A stretch of 64,000 nt of DNA from Streptomyces ambofaciens ATCC 23877 (GTDB lineage: Bacteria; Actinomycetota; Actinomycetes; Streptomycetales; Streptomycetaceae): NCBI RefSeq assembly GCF_001267885.1, contig NZ_CP012382.1, positions 3,087,001-3,151,000 on the forward strand. Direction: 5' to 3'. This document shows, in pieces, positions 61,587 through 64,000 of the stretch. A model generated the notes under the pieces. The model searched no databases and was not told where the DNA came from. It was given only the letters and a program-made list of their open reading frames with translations. Numbering within the stretch: position 1 is the first letter of the stretch; each line of letters starts with the position of its first letter. The position numbers were made by a program, and so were the translations under genes.

Positions 61587-62575
61587 AGCTCCTCCCCCTG
61601 GCGGCGCAGCAACCGCAGGTAGACCAGTGTCACGGCGAGCAGGATCAGCAGCATGACGACGCCGATCGCGGAGCCCAGGCTGTACTCCGAGGACGCGAAC
61701 GCCTTCTGGTAGGCGTAGACGTTGAGGACGAGGTTCTGGCCGGCGATGCCGCCGCCGTTGGTCATGACGTAGATCTGGGTGAAGACCTTGAAGTCCCAGA
61801 TGACCGACTGGATGGTGACGACCACCAGGATCGGCCTGAGCATCGGGGCGAGGACCGAGCGCCAGATGCGCCACTGCGAGGCGCCGTCCAGGGCGGCGGC
61901 CTCCAGCACCTCGGCGGGTACGGCCCGGATCCCGGCGTAGACGGTGACCATGACGAACGGGAAGGAGCACCAGACCACTTCGAGCAGGACGAGGGCGAAG
62001 GCGCTCAGGCGCCCGTACGTCCAGGAGTGGTCGCCGAGGCCCAGCATCCGGTTGACGGGACCGAAGTCCGGGTCGAAGAGCAGCAGCCAGACCGTCGAAC
62101 CGGTGACCGCGGGGGTCGCCCACGCGCCGAGCGCGGCGAGCATCAGCGCGAGCCTCGGCACGGCGCGCACCCGGGTGAGCAGCACGGCGAGGGCGCACCC
62201 GACGGCCAGGGTGGAGACGACGCAGGCCGCCGCGAACACGACGGTGGCGAGCAGCACCCGCCAGAACTCGCCGTCCCCGAACAGCTCGGCGTAGTTGCCC
62301 AGCCCCTGGAAGGTGGTCGGTTCGCCGCCGGACACCTGGGCCTGCGTGTACTCCAGGAAGGAGATCAGCCCGAGCTGGTAGACGGGGTAGACGAGCAGTC
62401 CGCCGAGGACGACGAGAGCGGGCGCGAGGTAGAGCCAGGGGGTGCCGACAGCGCCCCCCGTGGGGCGCGGGGCCGTGTTGGAGGTGCGGCTGCCGCCACG
62501 TGGGCGCGACGCGCCGCGACGCACCCCCACCGCCCCCCGGACAGCGCCGGTCAAGCTCTTGGTCACCCCCGTCAT
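61583..62575 (-). CDS. Carbohydrate ABC transporter permease (MalF type)
   Basis: This 330-residue protein has an Arg/Gly-rich cytosolic N-terminal tail of about 40 residues, then six or seven membrane helices and the EAA motif AEVLEAAALDGASQWRIW. It belongs to the MalF/CUT1 type and forms the channel with the MalG-type partner encoded downstream. The ATG at 62575 overlaps the binding-protein stop (ATGA). Confidence 0.92.
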   Translation of the reverse strand: MTGVTKSLTGAVRGAVGVRRGASRPRGGSRTSNTAPRPTGGAVGTPWLYLAPALVVLGGLLVYPVYQLGLISFLEYTQAQVSGGEPTTFQGLGNYAELFGDGEFWRVLLATVVFAAACVVSTLAVGCALAVLLTRVRAVPRLALMLAALGAWATPAVTGSTVWLLLFDPDFGPVNRMLGLGDHSWTYGRLSAFALVLLEVVWCSFPFVMVTVYAGIRAVPAEVLEAAALDGASQWRIWRSVLAPMLRPILVVVTIQSVIWDFKVFTQIYVMTNGGGIAGQNLVLNVYAYQKAFASSEYSLGSAIGVVMLLILLAVTLVYLRLLRRQGEEL

Positions 62576-63870
62576 CCGGCGGAGCCGAACGCGTCGTCCA
62601 TCTTCTTCGCCGCGTCCCCGGTGGCGGCGCCCACGTCCTTCTTGCCGCTGACCACCTCCTGGAACATGGTCGGCAGCACCAGCGAGGAGTCGATCGTCGC
62701 CCAGGCCGCCGAGGCCGGCACGAACTTCGTGCCCGCGGCGAGGGTGTCGACGAACGGCTTCACGAACGGCTCCTTCGCCGCCACCTGCTGCCGCACGTCC
62801 GTGTAGGTCGGCAGGAAGCCCATCGCGTCGAACAGCTCGCCCTGCGCCCGCTTGGACGCGAGCCGCTTCATCAGGTCGACGGCGAGGGTGCGGTGGGAGG
62901 TGCTCTTGAGGACGCCGATGTTGTTGCCGCCCGCGAAAGCCGGTGCGATCGAGCCGGGTTCGACTCCGGGCAGCGGCACCACCGCGTACTTGCCCTTCAC
63001 CTTCCCCGCCTCCACGGCCTGGTGGCTGAAGTCGCCGCCGATCGCCATGGCCGCCTTGCCCGAGGCGAAGGCGGTGACGGTGTCGTTGCCGCCCATGCCG
63101 GCGCACTTGGCCGCGGGGCAGTTGTCGTCGCCGAAGAGGGACGTGTACGCCTCGACGCCCTTGCGGGCGGCGGCGCTGTCGAGGGCCGAGGCGTACGAAC
63201 CGCCCTTGCCGGTCGCGAGTTCGCCGCCGTGGGCCCAGATGAAGGGCATCGCGCCGTAGGTGTAGGCGCCGCCGACCGCGAGGCCGTAGAGGTCGGGCCG
63301 GGCCGCCCTGGCCTTGCGCGCGGTGGACGCCAGCTCGTCCAGCGACTCGGGGGGCTCGAGGCCGAGTGCGTCGAAGACGTCGGTCCGGTAGTACAGGGCC
63401 CGGACGCCGACGAAGTAGGGGGCGCCGTAGACCTTGCCGTCCACGGTGACCGACTGCCGGGCGGTGGGGTCGGTGTCCTTGGCCTCGTCCCAGGCGCCGA
63501 ACTCCTTCGTGACGTCGGCGAGTCCGCCGTCCTTCACGTAGCCGGCGGTGTCGGTGTTGCCGTACTCGATGACGTCGGGGGCGCTGTCGGGATCGTTGAA
63601 GGCGGCCTTGATGCGCTGGGCGCGGGTCTCGACGGGGATGTACTCGACGTCGACCTCCGTTCCCTCGTGCGCCTTCTCGAAGTCGGCCAGGACCGCGTCG
63701 ACGACCTTCTCCTTCGGCTTGGTGTCGACTTCCTGGAAGAGCCAGACCCGTAGCGTGCCGCTCTTCTCGTCCTTGCCGGAGGAGGAGTTGTCGGACGTCT
63801 GGGGGGCGCAGGCGGTCGCGGTGACCGCGGCGGCGGCCAGCAGTACGGCGAGGCGGGGGGCGAGCTTCAT
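62572..63870 (-). CDS. Sugar ABC transporter substrate-binding lipoprotein (CUT1)
   Basis: This 432-residue protein begins MKLAPRLAVLLAAAAVTATA followed by Cys-Ala-Pro, a lipoprotein signal peptide with the lipid-modified Cys at residue 21. The body is a family-1 extracellular solute-binding protein (VRALYYRTDVFDALGLEPPE, GKAAMAIGGDFSHQAVEAGK, NNIGVLKSTSHRTLAVDLM). It captures the sugar for the permeases encoded downstream; the linked GH20 enzyme points to an amino-sugar oligosaccharide. GGAGGAA stands 5-7 bases before the ATG. Confidence 0.93.
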   Translation of the reverse strand: MKLAPRLAVLLAAAAVTATACAPQTSDNSSSGKDEKSGTLRVWLFQEVDTKPKEKVVDAVLADFEKAHEGTEVDVEYIPVETRAQRIKAAFNDPDSAPDVIEYGNTDTAGYVKDGGLADVTKEFGAWDEAKDTDPTARQSVTVDGKVYGAPYFVGVRALYYRTDVFDALGLEPPESLDELASTARKARAARPDLYGLAVGGAYTYGAMPFIWAHGGELATGKGGSYASALDSAAARKGVEAYTSLFGDDNCPAAKCAGMGGNDTVTAFASGKAAMAIGGDFSHQAVEAGKVKGKYAVVPLPGVEPGSIAPAFAGGNNIGVLKSTSHRTLAVDLMKRLASKRAQGELFDAMGFLPTYTDVRQQVAAKEPFVKPFVDTLAAGTKFVPASAAWATIDSSLVLPTMFQEVVSGKKDVGAATGDAAKKMDDAFGSAG

Positions 63871-63892
63871 GGAGTGTTCCTCCGGGCGTGCG

Positions 63893-63907
63893 TTGCAACA
63901 TATGCAA
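63893..63907. promoter_or_regulatory. Candidate operator upstream of the sugar ABC/GH20 operon
   Basis: TTGCA-ACATA-TGCAA is a 15-bp palindrome located 23 bases upstream of the binding-protein start. It has the size and symmetry of LacI/GntR-type sites; no regulator gene is in the window. Confidence 0.5.
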
Positions 63908-63965
63908 TGACGGTTTCGCTCTGCACAACACCCAGGAGGTTATGGAGTACATGAACATGTCCACA

Positions 63966-63981
63966 AGAGGTCTCCACCACT
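63966..63981. promoter_or_regulatory. Weak dre-like site (DasR candidate)
   Basis: AGAGGTCTCCACCACT matches 14 of 16 positions of the dre consensus when ambiguous positions are allowed. It lies about 95 bases upstream of the binding-protein gene of an amino-sugar operon. Confidence 0.4.
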
Positions 63982-64000
63982 TCGTGACAACGCGAAGGCC

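Noticed and set aside
61583..63964. One 793-codon minus-strand reading spanning permease and binding protein
   Set aside because: The first 460 residues are an out-of-frame reading of the binding-protein gene. The real permease starts at the ATG at 62575, overlapping the binding-protein stop by 4 bases.

Overview
The window is a GC-rich actinobacterial chromosome segment, almost certainly Streptomyces. The evidence is the very high third-position GC, frequent GTG starts, an SsgA-like sporulation protein, a Methyltransf_19 (DUF574) protein, DasR-type operators (dre) at the N-acetylglucosamine PTS genes, and a gene order that matches my memory of the S. coelicolor SCO2897-SCO2946 core region. 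That synteny is recollection, not a search result. No phage, insertion sequence, integrase or CRISPR array is visible, so most of the window is core chromosome with a few accessory insertions.

Layout. 1-9.7 kb: mixed small genes (partial conserved hypothetical, SAM methyltransferase, AhpD-like protein, alpha/beta hydrolase, VOC protein, MFS transporter, DUF445, SGNH hydrolase, DUF1707 protein). 9.75-12.4 kb: an ABC-2 exporter operon. 12.6-16.8 kb: a class A penicillin-binding protein, an SMR exporter behind a guanidine-III riboswitch, a GroES-like protein, DUF3618 and bcp. 16.9-18.5 kb: two overlapping HNH-nuclease genes built from repeated modules, ending 10 bp before an atypical tRNA with anticodon UAG. 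18.6-23.9 kb: rdgB, a small exported protein, rph, and the GlcNAc PTS genes nagF/nagE1/nagE2 with three dre sites. 23.9-27.3 kb: an MBL hydrolase, a membrane-tethered PemK/MazF-like protein and the cysM-cysO-mec cysteine operon preceded by a short leader peptide. 27.5-32.8 kb: amino-acid permease, DUF2017, clpS, and the NAD salvage genes pncB and pncA.

32.9-42.8 kb: secreted M6 protease, small membrane protein, two RDD proteins with low-complexity N-termini separated by a TetR remnant, an SsgA-like protein, an FAD-linked oxidase and a TPR protein. 42.8-48.4 kb: hppD (tyrosine catabolism) divergent from an Lrp/AsnC regulator that is tightly linked to a four-gene OpuB-type osmoprotectant ABC transporter. 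48.4-53.5 kb: Lon-fold membrane protein, IclR regulator, helicase, small membrane protein, tRNA-Cys, and a SUKH-like gene whose 3' end runs into the tRNA. 53.6-58.9 kb: a three-subunit molybdenum hydroxylase whose 2Fe-2S subunit carries a very long low-complexity extension. 59.1-63.9 kb: a GH20 hexosaminidase with its sugar ABC importer and a weak dre-like site upstream.

How parts work together: amino-sugar use links the PTS genes near 21-24 kb with the GH20/ABC operon at the right end, plausibly both under DasR. The CysO-CysM-Mec proteins form a carrier-protein-dependent cysteine pathway, with a leader peptide suggesting cysteine-responsive attenuation. PncA and PncB convert nicotinamide to nicotinate and then to nicotinate mononucleotide. 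The least explained part is the HNH pair with its atypical tRNA at 16.9-18.5 kb.
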